Shown: piece by piece, positions 7,332 to 14,528 of the stretch
Position numbering within the stretch: position 1 is the stretch's first letter
How the letters are laid out: every line of letters begins with the position of its first letter
Source: Candidatus Eisenbergiella stercorigallinarum
GTDB lineage: Bacteria; Bacillota; Clostridia; Lachnospirales; Lachnospiraceae
Reading direction: 5' to 3'
DNA length: 21,578 nucleotides
Assembly (NCBI GenBank): GCA_019120525.1
Contig: DWUW01000257.1
Span: forward strand, 1-21,578
Notes under the pieces: generated by a model
The model's database searches: none
The model's input: only the letters and a program-made list of their open reading frames with translations
What the model was told of the DNA's origin: nothing
Made by a program: the position numbers and the translations under genes

Positions 7332-7798
7332 TGAAGCTGTATATCAACATTACGGAAATGTATGAGCTGAACAGCGGCAGAGGCGCTGTCCGGATGATCC
7401 TGTTTGACGGCCGCTGCGAGGGAGAAGTTTTTCACGGAAAGATCCTGCCCGGCGCGGTGGATACGCAGAGGAGCGAAAAAGACGGCGGGGGAACGCTGTC
7501 GGCCAGATATATGCTGGAAGGATGGGACAGCGAGAACAACCCCTGCCGCGTCTTCATAGAAAACAGCGCCCGCTTTGGCAACCCCAAAACCAGCCCCGCC
7601 GTCCGGACGGACAGCCCGGCGCTGCGGTGGCTGGAGGAGACGGAGCTGGAGGGCAGGCTGGAAAACGGGGATTCGGGGCTGGTCATTACCATATCCCGGA
7701 AACCAGCCGCTTCCGCGAAGGAACGGATCAATACCACCGCGTCATCGGCAGCTCATTGTTCACGCCCTTGCTCCACAGGATCTGGTGCAGGTCGATGA
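7322..7798 (+). CDS. DUF3237 family protein
   Basis: The 158-residue protein begins MELMKLYINITEMYEL. Stretches such as VRMILFDGRCEGEVFHGKIL, LPGAVDTQ, LSARYMLEG and VFIENSARFG follow the pattern of DUF3237 proteins, small beta-barrel-like proteins of unknown function. AAGGAAGGG (7307-7315) lies 6 bases before the chosen ATG; a second ATG at 7331 shares its A with the hydrolase TGA. The recognisable family sequence ends near GLVITISRKP (about 7705). The remaining 30 or so residues are low-complexity (many S, A, C, R) and run 71 bases into the 3' end of the opposite-strand methyltransferase gene. The original stop may therefore have been lost by mutation or frameshift. Function with the hydrolase is unknown. 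Confidence 0.75.
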   Translation: MELMKLYINITEMYELNSGRGAVRMILFDGRCEGEVFHGKILPGAVDTQRSEKDGGGTLSARYMLEGWDSENNPCRVFIENSARFGNPKTSPAVRTDSPALRWLEETELEGRLENGDSGLVITISRKPAASAKERINTTASSAAHCSRPCSTGSGAGR

Positions 7799-8894
7799 TG
7801 CCGTTGTAGAAGGTGGCGGCGCAGGCGCACAGATACAGCTCCCACATGCGGACGAAGGGCTCGTCGAACATTTCGCGGACCTCGTCCTTATGCGCCTGGA
7901 AGTTCGCGTTCCAGCAGCGCAGGGTGCGGCTGTAGTGGCGGCGCAGGCTTTCCACATCCAGCGTGTAGAAGCGGTGGTCCGCCGCGGCGCTGATCATTTC
8001 CCGCAGGGACGGCACCATGCCGCCGGGGAAGATGTATTTCTTGATCCAGGGATCGCCCGGATGCTCCTTCAGCGCGCTGATGAAATGCAGCAGGAACAGT
8101 CCACCCGGCTTTAAGACTTCGTCCGCGCAGCTCAGGAATCTGTCATAATTCTCCCGCCCCACATGCTCCACCATGCCAACGCTCACGATGCGGTCGAATT
8201 TCTGGCCCAGCTGGGGCAGGTCGCGATAGTCCATGCGCTTCACGCACAGCAGATCGGACAGGCCCTCCTTCTGGATGCGTTCGTTGAAGGCGGCCTCCTG
8301 TTCGTGGCTTAAGGTGATGCCTGTACCCTTTACGCCGTATTTCTTCGCGGCTTCGATCAGAAGGAAGCCCCAGCCGCAGCCGATGTCCAGAAGCTCCATG
8401 CCCGGCTTTAAGTACAGCTTCTTCAGGATGCGGTCCGTCTTGTGGACCTGGGCGTCGTACAGGGTGTCGTTTTCGTTTTCAAAATAGGCGCAGGAATAAT
8501 TCAGTGTCTCGTCCAGCCACAGACGGTAGAAGTCGTTTCCGATATCGTAGTGTGAGGTGACCTCCTTTTCCTGGTTCTTTTTGGAAGAAGAGGTGAAGAT
8601 CAGCTTTTTCAGTTTAGAGGTATCCGTGGAGAAACGGTCCATCTGTCCCATGAAATGCGACAGCGCTTCGTACAGATCCCCCTCGATGGTCAGGTCGCCT
8701 CTCATGTAGGCTTCGCCCAGGGCCAGGGAGGTGCTGGTCATCAGCTCCTTCACATCCAGCTCTTTGTTGATGCTGACGGTAAAGGTGGGCTCCCCTTCAC
8801 CGATCTTGTACTGTGTTCCCTGGTAATTGACCAGGAAAGGCGCCGCATCCAGCTTCCTCAGGAAATGAATGACGGCATTCTCTTCAAGTCCCAT
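7728..8894 (-). CDS. cfa: Cyclopropane-fatty-acyl-phospholipid synthase family methyltransferase
   Basis: The 388-residue protein contains the family hallmarks: SHYDIGNDFY near 114-123, LNYSCAYF near 131-138, S-adenosylmethionine motif I LLDIGCGWGFL near 168-178, VSVGMVEHVG, and the C-terminal VNNELPMTRWY ending. Known members add a methylene bridge from S-adenosylmethionine to double bonds of membrane phospholipid acyl chains, hardening the membrane to acid and other stress. The ATG at 8894 follows AAAGGAGC on the minus strand; the frame extends upstream to 9056 but that part covers the promoter and is not coding. A near-consensus promoter lies at 9028-9056. Length is close to the usual 380-400 residues. 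Substrate is not proven, since paralogues can methylate other lipids. Confidence 0.9.
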   Translation of the reverse strand: MGLEENAVIHFLRKLDAAPFLVNYQGTQYKIGEGEPTFTVSINKELDVKELMTSTSLALGEAYMRGDLTIEGDLYEALSHFMGQMDRFSTDTSKLKKLIFTSSSKKNQEKEVTSHYDIGNDFYRLWLDETLNYSCAYFENENDTLYDAQVHKTDRILKKLYLKPGMELLDIGCGWGFLLIEAAKKYGVKGTGITLSHEQEAAFNERIQKEGLSDLLCVKRMDYRDLPQLGQKFDRIVSVGMVEHVGRENYDRFLSCADEVLKPGGLFLLHFISALKEHPGDPWIKKYIFPGGMVPSLREMISAAADHRFYTLDVESLRRHYSRTLRCWNANFQAHKDEVREMFDEPFVRMWELYLCACAATFYNGIIDLHQILWSKGVNNELPMTRWY

Positions 8895-9027
8895 TTTATG
8901 ATGCTCCTTTCCCGAAAAAATAAAAAACCGGCTTTTTGGGAGAAAAAATTCCTCAGAAAACAGGATTTCTGACGGAAAAGCTGTTTCCTGGCTGCAGAAA
9001 AATTCCCCTCTCTTGCCGATCGGTATT

Positions 9028-9056
9028 ATTTTACTGCGTTTGGACGGGAAGGTCAA
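9028..9056 (-). promoter_or_regulatory. Promoter of the cyclopropane synthase gene
   Basis: On the minus strand TTGACC (9056-9051), a 17-base spacer and TAAAAT (9033-9028). The transcript would start near 9021, giving an AT-rich leader of about 125 bases. In that leader AGGAAACAG and CTGTTTTCT (near 8990-8955) can form an 8-9 base-pair stem; a role is not known. Confidence 0.75.
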
Positions 9057-9062
9057 TCACCG

Positions 9063-9103
9063 GATGAAAATTGCCGGTTCAGGGAAGATACCCGTGAACC
9101 GGC
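9063..9103 (-). terminator. Terminator after the 75-residue gene
   Basis: GCCGGTTCA (9073-9081) pairs with TGAACCGGC (9095-9103), extended by GGG (9082-9084) with CCC (9091-9093) across one unpaired base. On the minus strand the stem is followed by AATTTTC, a short T tract. It begins 14 bases after the stop of the minus-strand small gene and directly before the methyltransferase promoter, so it separates the two units. Confidence 0.65.
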
Positions 9104-9117
9104 AGGCGAACGGCAAT

Positions 9118-9345
9118 TCAGAAGTTTTCGGCCCTTTTCCCGGCCTTTTTTTCTGTACTTTTTTTCCGCATGGCCTCCTGTTCCCGCTCCGACAGCTCGG
9201 GCTGGCCGAAGGGATAGAGCTGTTTATAGGCGGCAAGCTCCTCCGGCTTCCCGGTGCCGGAGGGAACGAGGCCGGTACAGTCATAAGCGGACGCGGCGCT
9301 GGCGTAGTCCTGATCCTCGGGGATGTTGTAATCTTCGTCTTTCAT
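9118..9345 (-). CDS. Small conserved-looking protein of unknown function (75 residues)
   Basis: I do not recognise a named family. The protein starts MKDEDYNIPEDQDYASAASA. It has an acidic first third, a Gly/Pro-containing middle (LVPSGTGKPEELAAYKQLYP) and a very basic, lysine-rich end (EAMRKKSTEKKAGKRAE). There is no membrane segment, signal peptide or cysteine motif (one Cys only). It is likely real: GGAGG lies 5 bases before this ATG (an in-frame ATG 12 bases upstream overlaps the ribosome-binding site), a hairpin terminator follows the stop, and the ordered composition is unlike frame noise. It sits 101 bases downstream of the glycosidase gene on the same strand and could be cotranscribed with it. 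Confidence 0.65.
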   Translation of the reverse strand: MKDEDYNIPEDQDYASAASAYDCTGLVPSGTGKPEELAAYKQLYPFGQPELSEREQEAMRKKSTEKKAGKRAENF

Positions 9346-9446
9346 GAAAGCCTCCATTCCGGAGCATCCGGCTCCTCATCTGGGAAAAGTATGCCCGGAA
9401 AAGAGGAGATCCATACAAAGGGATTCCCCGTACCCCCTTTTCAAAA

Positions 9447-11660
9447 TCAGGAACGTGTGAAATAATGGTCATAGACGCGGTTTCGCTTCCGCAGCGTTTC
9501 ACCGTCCAGCTTCTGGGCGTCCGCGATCTCATATACGCCGAAGGTATCAAGGAGCTTTTCCGTGGGATCCGCTTCCACAAAGGTGCACCAGGGGAGCCAG
9601 TGGTACTGGCTTCCAAGCAGCTGTTCGGTGAAGTTGCCGCTTTCGTGTCCGAGGCCGGGCATGCAGTAGCCGATGCTGCCGTCGATATCGTTGGACTGTC
9701 TGGTATTCTTGTCGATAAATTCGGCAAAATCCAGATAATGGGGATCCCCTGTGATCAGGTAGAGCCGGTAATAGGTATAGGAGCAGGCCGCCATGTAGAC
9801 GTCGGCGCCGCCGCCGATGGTGATGATGCTCTGGCCGCTGATGGAATAGCGGTTGAAGGGATGCCTTGTCCAGGGCGTCCGGACCGGGAAGGTCCAGGCG
9901 TAGGTCCAGGTTTCCGTATAGTCTGCCGCTCCCATGGCAGCCTGAAGCCACCGATCTTCCTGCGTCAGGTCATAAAGGGCGAGGAAACCGAAAAGGCCGT
10001 AGATCCCTGCCTCCTTATCCTGGATATCGGAGTTGTCGCAGGTGCCGCCCCGGTATTCCAGGTTCAGGTAAGCGTTCTGATAGGACCATTCCCCGGCGCG
10101 CAGGGCCGCTTCCCGGTAGGCCTGTGTGCCCGTGACCAGATAGAGCTGGATGAGGAAACGGATCACGCTGGGCGTATTGGACTTGGAATCCATGCGGACG
10201 GAACCGTCGTCATGATAGGAACGGTAATAACTGCCGTCCCCGTTCTGGACGTTCACCAGCCAGTCGGCGGTGCGCACGCAGAAGGCCAGCCATTCGGGCC
10301 GCTCCTCCCCTTTGCGGTGCAGGTAGACATAGGCGTCCAGGATCGCTTCCATGCCGTCCGCGAGCATGCGGATGTAGTGGGGATAAGGCTCAAAGCCCCT
10401 GATGTTGGGATTGTAGCACATGGGCGGCATGCCGGAAGCCGGGGAAGCGGCGGAAGCCTCCCGTACCCAGAAGTTGAGGATATTTTCCCCTTTCCCATAA
10501 GCCTCGGGAACCTTTTCCCGGTCTCCGTACCGGAGCAGGAGATTGCCGATGCCGGGCTGCTGCCCCACGAAGCCGAACTGGAAGGATACGGAAGAGACAT
10601 CCATATCCGGCAGCTGGCAGGCGAAGGGAAGGCCCCAGGAATCGCCGTAGCGGCGGGTGTATTTCATAAAAATGTTCATGCAGTTCTGGTAGTGGACGTG
10701 ATTGTCCACCGCGAAGAGGCGGTCGCGCAGGCGGTCATAGGTCATGCGCCAGGTGGCGCGCAGCATATCCTGGAAGCTTCCGTAGCGGCCGAAGTGAATG
10801 GCCACGGCATAGGACTGTTCAAAGCCGCAGGTTACGGGATGGTTCATCCGCCGGAAATCCATGGCTTTTTCCGTGAAATCCAGGCCCGCGTAGACTTTGC
10901 CGCTCTTCGGGGGAACCTGGCCGTCCGCGCCGGGATAGATATAGTCGATGGAGAGGCCCGCGGGCTCAGTCTCCCCTTCCGTGCGCACCGCGAAGCCGTA
11001 GTACATATAATTGAGCGTCCGGCGGCTCGGGCGGCTCATGCCGATGGAGCCGATGGTGAAATCCGGATCCACATTGTTTTCCGAGCGGGCGATATCCAGG
11101 TTGCGCAGGGTAACGTCCGCGGCGAGACGGGAGAGGGCGGCCGTCTGGCCGGTCTGCGGATGGTACATGGCGAAAAGGGGAAGCGCGAAGCGGGTCTCCA
11201 GCTGCCAGAAGTATTCACAGTCCAGATCCTTGCCGATCAGGGAATCCGGGCCGAATTCATTCTGCCTGTACCATGCGCCGGGCGCGAAGCACTGGTAATC
11301 CCGGGGAGAATCCGATTCCGCCATGGTCAGGGAGAATTTGCTGGAAAAACCCAGCTCGTCCCCGGCCGCAAGGACCCTGACCCGGCGCGACAGGACAAAG
11401 CCGGCGTCGGAAGGCTGATAGCGGTCAGTAAAGGAAAAGGAAGCCCCGGAAGGGACGGTGAGGATGCCTGATGCGCGCAGGCCGTCCCCGTCCGGGACGA
11501 TCTCCGTATAGGGCGCGTCATAAAAGGCGCTGATGGCAGAAGCGGTTTTGACGGTCACGAACAGGGGCCGCCTGTTAAAGTACAGAAGCCGCCCGTCCTG
11601 CGCTACCTCAAGGCCTCCGTCCCGGAAGCTCAGCCGGTAATCCTGAGAAATAAGCTGCAT
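9447..11660 (-). CDS. Probable (alpha/alpha)6-barrel glycosidase, family not assigned
   Basis: The 737-residue protein has a beta-rich first part (about residues 1-300; short strands, many aromatic residues) and a helical second part (about 320-680). The second part has repeating patterns of two-helix hairpins with phrases such as WLAFCVRTADWLVNVQNGDG, IRFLIQLYLVTGTQAYREAA, GIYGLFGFLALYDLTQEDRW and YRLYLITGDPHYLDFAEFI, as in six-hairpin glycosidases. The acidic cluster DNSDIQDKEAG near residue 580 is a candidate active-site segment. There is no signal peptide, so it is probably cytoplasmic. The ATG follows AAGGAGGT by 6-7 bases. It lies 73 bases downstream of a GH29 fucosidase and probably acts on the same glycans. 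The exact reaction is unknown; a lyase or non-catalytic role is possible. Confidence 0.7.
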   Translation of the reverse strand: MQLISQDYRLSFRDGGLEVAQDGRLLYFNRRPLFVTVKTASAISAFYDAPYTEIVPDGDGLRASGILTVPSGASFSFTDRYQPSDAGFVLSRRVRVLAAGDELGFSSKFSLTMAESDSPRDYQCFAPGAWYRQNEFGPDSLIGKDLDCEYFWQLETRFALPLFAMYHPQTGQTAALSRLAADVTLRNLDIARSENNVDPDFTIGSIGMSRPSRRTLNYMYYGFAVRTEGETEPAGLSIDYIYPGADGQVPPKSGKVYAGLDFTEKAMDFRRMNHPVTCGFEQSYAVAIHFGRYGSFQDMLRATWRMTYDRLRDRLFAVDNHVHYQNCMNIFMKYTRRYGDSWGLPFACQLPDMDVSSVSFQFGFVGQQPGIGNLLLRYGDREKVPEAYGKGENILNFWVREASAASPASGMPPMCYNPNIRGFEPYPHYIRMLADGMEAILDAYVYLHRKGEERPEWLAFCVRTADWLVNVQNGDGSYYRSYHDDGSVRMDSKSNTPSVIRFLIQLYLVTGTQAYREAALRAGEWSYQNAYLNLEYRGGTCDNSDIQDKEAGIYGLFGFLALYDLTQEDRWLQAAMGAADYTETWTYAWTFPVRTPWTRHPFNRYSISGQSIITIGGGADVYMAACSYTYYRLYLITGDPHYLDFAEFIDKNTRQSNDIDGSIGYCMPGLGHESGNFTEQLLGSQYHWLPWCTFVEADPTEKLLDTFGVYEIADAQKLDGETLRKRNRVYDHYFTRS

Positions 11661-11667
11661 AAAAAAT

Positions 11668-11694
11668 ACCTCCTTTTTGCCGTCCGAAGGACGG
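11668..11694 (-). promoter_or_regulatory. Leader hairpin and ribosome-binding site of the glycosidase gene
   Basis: On the minus strand CCGTCC (11694-11689) pairs with GGACGG (11685-11680) around a TTC loop. It is followed directly by CAAAAAGGAGGT, the ribosome-binding site. The same hairpin-C-A(5-6)-GGAGG layout precedes the GPP34-family gene at 15206. It may keep the ribosome-binding site single-stranded; no promoter is evident in this gap, so readthrough from the fucosidase gene is likely. Confidence 0.45.
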
Positions 11695-11733
11695 TCCATT
11701 GATCTGAAAGAATGATTCCTGTCATCCGCCGGG

Positions 11734-13197
11734 TCAGAACTCCACCGCCAGGCAGTTGACGTACTGCGTGGGCAGCTTTTCGGGCAGCTTGACGTTCAGC
11801 ACCCCGTAGCTCTGGGTGAAGGGAACCGGCCCTTCGCCAAGCAGCCGCACCGCTTTGACCGGTTCGTCCGGCGTGAAGGTTTTGATGACCGCGACCTGGT
11901 TTTCAGGAGGGGCCATGAGGAACGCGTATACGGTGTTTCCTTTCCGGCAGAACCGGTAATCGGAGGAAGTCCAGGGGGTGCGCTCCTCCGTAAAGCCCTG
12001 GATGACGACATTGGTGGGGCCTTCCTTGTATACACGGAAAGGGCGCGTGCCATAGATCGCTTCCCCGCAGATGGGGAACCATCCTGCCAGCTCTTCCAGA
12101 AGATAGCGGGATTCTGCGTCGATCGTCCCGTCGGGCCGCTGGGGGATGTTGAGCATCAGGCAGCCGTTTTTGGAGACGATGTCCACCAGCATCTCGATGA
12201 CCTGGGCGGGCCGCTTGTAGACGGCCTGGGCGTCGTAGAACCAGTGGCCGATACAGGTATCCGTCTGCCAGGGCTGTTCGGGAATGTCCGGCAGCTGGCT
12301 GCGCTCGATATCCAGGACGCCGACCCGGTATCTGTCCGGATTGCGGTCTTTTTGCGTATATACGGCCTGATTGCTGCCGCACCGGTCAATGGAGCTGTTG
12401 TAGAGATAGGAGATCACATCCAGCCCCGCGCTGTAGTCGCTTCCGCCGTTGTTTTCCTGCTGGAAGGGGATGGAGCTGTCGGAGTAGAGAAGATCGGGCT
12501 GGAAGAGGTCGATCAGCTCATGCATCGCCTTTTTCCAGTATTCATGGAAAGCCGGATCAGCGGTCATCCATTCCGGCGCGAATTCGCCGAAGCGCCCGCT
12601 TCGCTCCATTTCCTCCGCCAGCTTCCGGTTGGAATGGTAAAAATCCTGGTATTCCGGCCGGTTCCCGTCATAAGGGACACCCTTGTAGGGGCCGTAGGAA
12701 TCAGAGCCCTTGTTGGTGTACCACCAGTTATAGGAGGCTGCCAGGTGCTCGGAAAGGCCGAAGGGCAGATGGAAATTGTCGCAGGCGGATTTCCACATGC
12801 GGCAGATATCCTTGCCGGGCCCGATATTGACGGAATTGAAACGGTTGACTTTGGAGGCGTAATTAAAGAAGTTATCGTGGTGGGTGGCCTGCGCCATGAA
12901 ATAACGCGCCCCCGCCCGGTAATACAGGTCCATCAGTTCATCCGGCTGGAAGCGTTCCGCCTTCCACATGCGGCAGATATCGATGTATCCCACTTTGGAC
13001 GGATGGCCGTAATGCGCCACATGATACTGGTACTGCGGGGAACCCTGGATGTACATGTTCCTCGCGTACCAGTCGGAAGCCATGGGTACGCTTTGAGGGC
13101 CCCAGTGGCTCCAGATGCCGAATTTTACATCCCGGAACCAGTCGGGACAGCGATAGGTGCGAAGAGATTCAAAAGTAGCTTTAAAATGTTCTGCCAT
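11734..13197 (-). CDS. Alpha-L-fucosidase, GH29
   Basis: The 487-residue protein shows the GH29 pattern: FGIWSHWGPQSVP (residues 26-38), ATHHDNFFNY (104-113, the family's HHD substrate-binding motif), and PDLLYSDSS (234-242), in which Asp240 occupies the place of the catalytic nucleophile. A C-terminal beta-sandwich-like part follows (from about residue 400). GH29 enzymes release alpha-linked L-fucose by a retaining mechanism; substrates include host mucin, milk glycans and plant glycans. No signal peptide is seen, so it probably acts on imported oligosaccharides. GGGAGGG lies 6 bases before the chosen ATG; the longer open frame to 13254 covers GC-rich leader. An AraC-type regulator is divergently encoded and probably controls it. 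The linkage specificity cannot be told. Confidence 0.85.
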   Translation of the reverse strand: MAEHFKATFESLRTYRCPDWFRDVKFGIWSHWGPQSVPMASDWYARNMYIQGSPQYQYHVAHYGHPSKVGYIDICRMWKAERFQPDELMDLYYRAGARYFMAQATHHDNFFNYASKVNRFNSVNIGPGKDICRMWKSACDNFHLPFGLSEHLAASYNWWYTNKGSDSYGPYKGVPYDGNRPEYQDFYHSNRKLAEEMERSGRFGEFAPEWMTADPAFHEYWKKAMHELIDLFQPDLLYSDSSIPFQQENNGGSDYSAGLDVISYLYNSSIDRCGSNQAVYTQKDRNPDRYRVGVLDIERSQLPDIPEQPWQTDTCIGHWFYDAQAVYKRPAQVIEMLVDIVSKNGCLMLNIPQRPDGTIDAESRYLLEELAGWFPICGEAIYGTRPFRVYKEGPTNVVIQGFTEERTPWTSSDYRFCRKGNTVYAFLMAPPENQVAVIKTFTPDEPVKAVRLLGEGPVPFTQSYGVLNVKLPEKLPTQYVNCLAVEF

Positions 13198-13229
13198 GCA
13201 ATACCCTCCCTGGACGGACGGCGCGGCGC

Positions 13230-13252
13230 GCCCCGGCCGTTCCTGCCGGGGC
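13230..13252. repeat. GC-rich inverted repeat in the fucosidase leader
   Basis: GCCCCGGC (13230-13237) and GCCGGGGC (13245-13252) form a perfect 8-base-pair stem around a 7-base loop. It lies 33 bases upstream of the fucosidase start, inside its predicted leader. It may be an RNA stem affecting translation, or a protein-binding site. Confidence 0.55.
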
Positions 13253-13280
13253 AAAGGCCTGCCGTCGGTTTATTTATGGA

Positions 13281-13310
13281 TACTTTTATTGTAGCGGGCA
13301 GGGGTATATT
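13281..13310. promoter_or_regulatory. Divergent promoter region between fucosidase and AraC regulator
   Basis: On the minus strand TACAAT (13293-13288) is a good -10 for the fucosidase unit, but no good -35 is found 16-18 bases upstream, as expected for a promoter that needs an activator. On the plus strand TATATT (13305-13310) is a possible -10 for the regulator, also with a weak -35. The two lie about 12 bases apart, so one bound AraC-type protein could affect both. The operator itself is not identified. Confidence 0.4.
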
Positions 13311-13373
13311 GAAAAGGGAGAGGATATTGGGGAAGGTGGAGAAAATATTGATGCTTCGACGGGAGGAAGAGAC

Positions 13374-14219
13374 GTGAACGGATACTATGCGGAAAAGCTG
13401 ACGCAGGCGGACGTGCGGCTGCTGATGGGAAACTGCAATACCTGTCCGCCGGAATGGCGGGCAGAGGGAGTCTGCTACAGCTTTCATAAATTTTATTATT
13501 TCCAGGGCGGGCAGTGCCGTCTGGAGATCGAGGGAGATGTCTATCATCCGAAGCCGGGGGAGCTCTACCTGATCCCCGCCGGGAAGCGGCATTCCTACAG
13601 CCACAGCCCGAAGGATCCGGTGACGAAGTACTGGTGTCATTTTGACCTGAGCTTCGGCGGGATCCGGGAGCTGAATTATCAGCCGCAGACGGTTGTGTGC
13701 GTGCCGGAGAGAACGCGGACGGCGGAGCTGTTTGACAGAATGTTCCGCCTTCACGGGTCTGCAAGCCCTGCGGACCGGCTTCTGGAGAAGGCGGCGCTGC
13801 TGGAGCTGCTGGCGGTTTTTCTGGAGCGGATCGATGTGCAGAAGCTGCTGGGCCGTCTGGAGGACGATTTTTCCTATCAGATGAGCCGGTATGTGCAGGA
13901 GCACCTGTCCGGTCCCATCCGGGTGGGGGATATGGCGGAGGCCGTCCATCTGCAGCCCAGCTATTTTATCCAGAAATTCAAGAAAAACTTCCAGGTGACG
14001 CCCATCTGTTACGTCAATCAGATGCGGCTGCAGAATGCCGCCCGCCTGATGGAGGGACATCCCGGGGACGGCCTGGAGGAGCTGGCCCGCGCGTCAGGAT
14101 TCGACGATTACCGCTATTTCAGCAGGCTCTTCCGGAAATATTACGGCATGACGCCGTCGGAATTCCGGAAAAGACAGGCCGTTATCGGTCAGGCTCGCCG
14201 GAAAGAAGCAGCGCCTTGA
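13374..14219 (+). CDS. AraC family transcriptional regulator
   Basis: The 281-residue protein has an N-terminal cupin-like sensing domain (about residues 30-90; HPKPGELYLIPAGKRHSYSH, KYWCHFDLSF) and a C-terminal AraC/XylS DNA-binding domain (about 170-275). The latter holds two helix-turn-helix units: IRVGDMAEAVHLQPSYFIQKF and the second with ELARASGFDDYRYFSRLFRKYYGMTPSEFR. Such proteins bind a sugar and activate nearby catabolic genes. The start is GTG, 5 bases after GGGAGGAA; no in-frame ATG is nearby. It is divergent from the fucosidase gene, which is its likely target with the glycosidase beyond it. Its 3' end overlaps the opposite-strand MerR gene by 38 bases. Confidence 0.9.
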   Translation: MNGYYAEKLTQADVRLLMGNCNTCPPEWRAEGVCYSFHKFYYFQGGQCRLEIEGDVYHPKPGELYLIPAGKRHSYSHSPKDPVTKYWCHFDLSFGGIRELNYQPQTVVCVPERTRTAELFDRMFRLHGSASPADRLLEKAALLELLAVFLERIDVQKLLGRLEDDFSYQMSRYVQEHLSGPIRVGDMAEAVHLQPSYFIQKFKKNFQVTPICYVNQMRLQNAARLMEGHPGDGLEELARASGFDDYRYFSRLFRKYYGMTPSEFRKRQAVIGQARRKEAAP

Positions 14220-14454
14220 TCTCCGGAATGGATCTCCCATCCGCCCGCAGCCGTCTGAGAAGGGCGATCCGCTCCAGAGAGGCTTCCCGTCGGTATCGTC
14301 TGGTCAGATTTTCTTCGGCCTGCTCGAAGGGGAGGAGACCTTCTTCCGTATAAAATTTCAGGGTGCTGTAGCGCACGTCAGCCAGGCGTACCAGCTCGCC
14401 GATGGTGACGTATTCCGCCTGCTGTATGGTTTCCATGCTTCGCTGTCTTGACAT
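14182..14454 (-). CDS. Short MerR family transcriptional regulator
   Basis: The 90-residue protein has a MerR-type winged helix-turn-helix: YVTIGELVRLADVRYSTLKF (residues 15-34), FYTEEGLLPFEQ, a wing region NLTRRYRREA, and the following helices ERIALLRRLRADGRSIPEIK. It ends at SGEPDR without the long coiled coil and effector domain of full MerR proteins, which usually have over 120 residues. It may still dimerise, or act with a partner. GGAGG lies 5 bases before the ATG. It follows the GPP34-family gene after 62 bases that contain three near-identical 17-base repeats, a possible self-operator. Its stop lies inside the AraC gene on the other strand. Confidence 0.8.
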   Translation of the reverse strand: MSRQRSMETIQQAEYVTIGELVRLADVRYSTLKFYTEEGLLPFEQAEENLTRRYRREASLERIALLRRLRADGRSIPEIKALLLSGEPDR

Positions 14455-14482
14455 GACTGCCTCCGATCTGAAATGCCTGGCT

Positions 14483-14528
14483 TCAGGTGTATACTGGTAT
14501 CAGGTGCATACCAGCGTCAGGTGTATAC
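14483..14528. repeat. Three tandem 17-base repeats before the merR-like gene
   Basis: TCAGGTGTATAC occurs at 14483-14494 and 14517-14528, and TCAGGTGCATAC (one change) at 14500-14511. The period is exactly 17 bases with a 5-base variable spacer. The last copy includes the stop codon of the GPP34-family gene. The regular spacing on nearly the same DNA face and the place upstream of a regulator gene suggest a protein-binding array; this is inference. Confidence 0.6.

Noticed and set aside
8910..8935. Terminator formed by AAAAA...CCGG...TTTTT near the cyclopropane synthase start
   Set aside because: The pairing is AT-only around a CCGG core and lies between that gene's promoter and start; it is too weak to call.
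9465..11471. 668-codon plus-strand open frame opposite the glycosidase gene
   Set aside because: Composition is Gly/Val/His/Ile-rich without domain pattern; the minus strand carries the gene with a strong ribosome-binding site.
12244..13377. 377-codon plus-strand open frame opposite the fucosidase
   Set aside because: The minus strand encodes a clear GH29 enzyme; this frame is its shadow.
13125..14060. 311-codon minus-strand frame opposite the AraC gene
   Set aside because: It runs across the divergent promoter region and mirrors both real genes; Gln/His/Leu-rich shadow.
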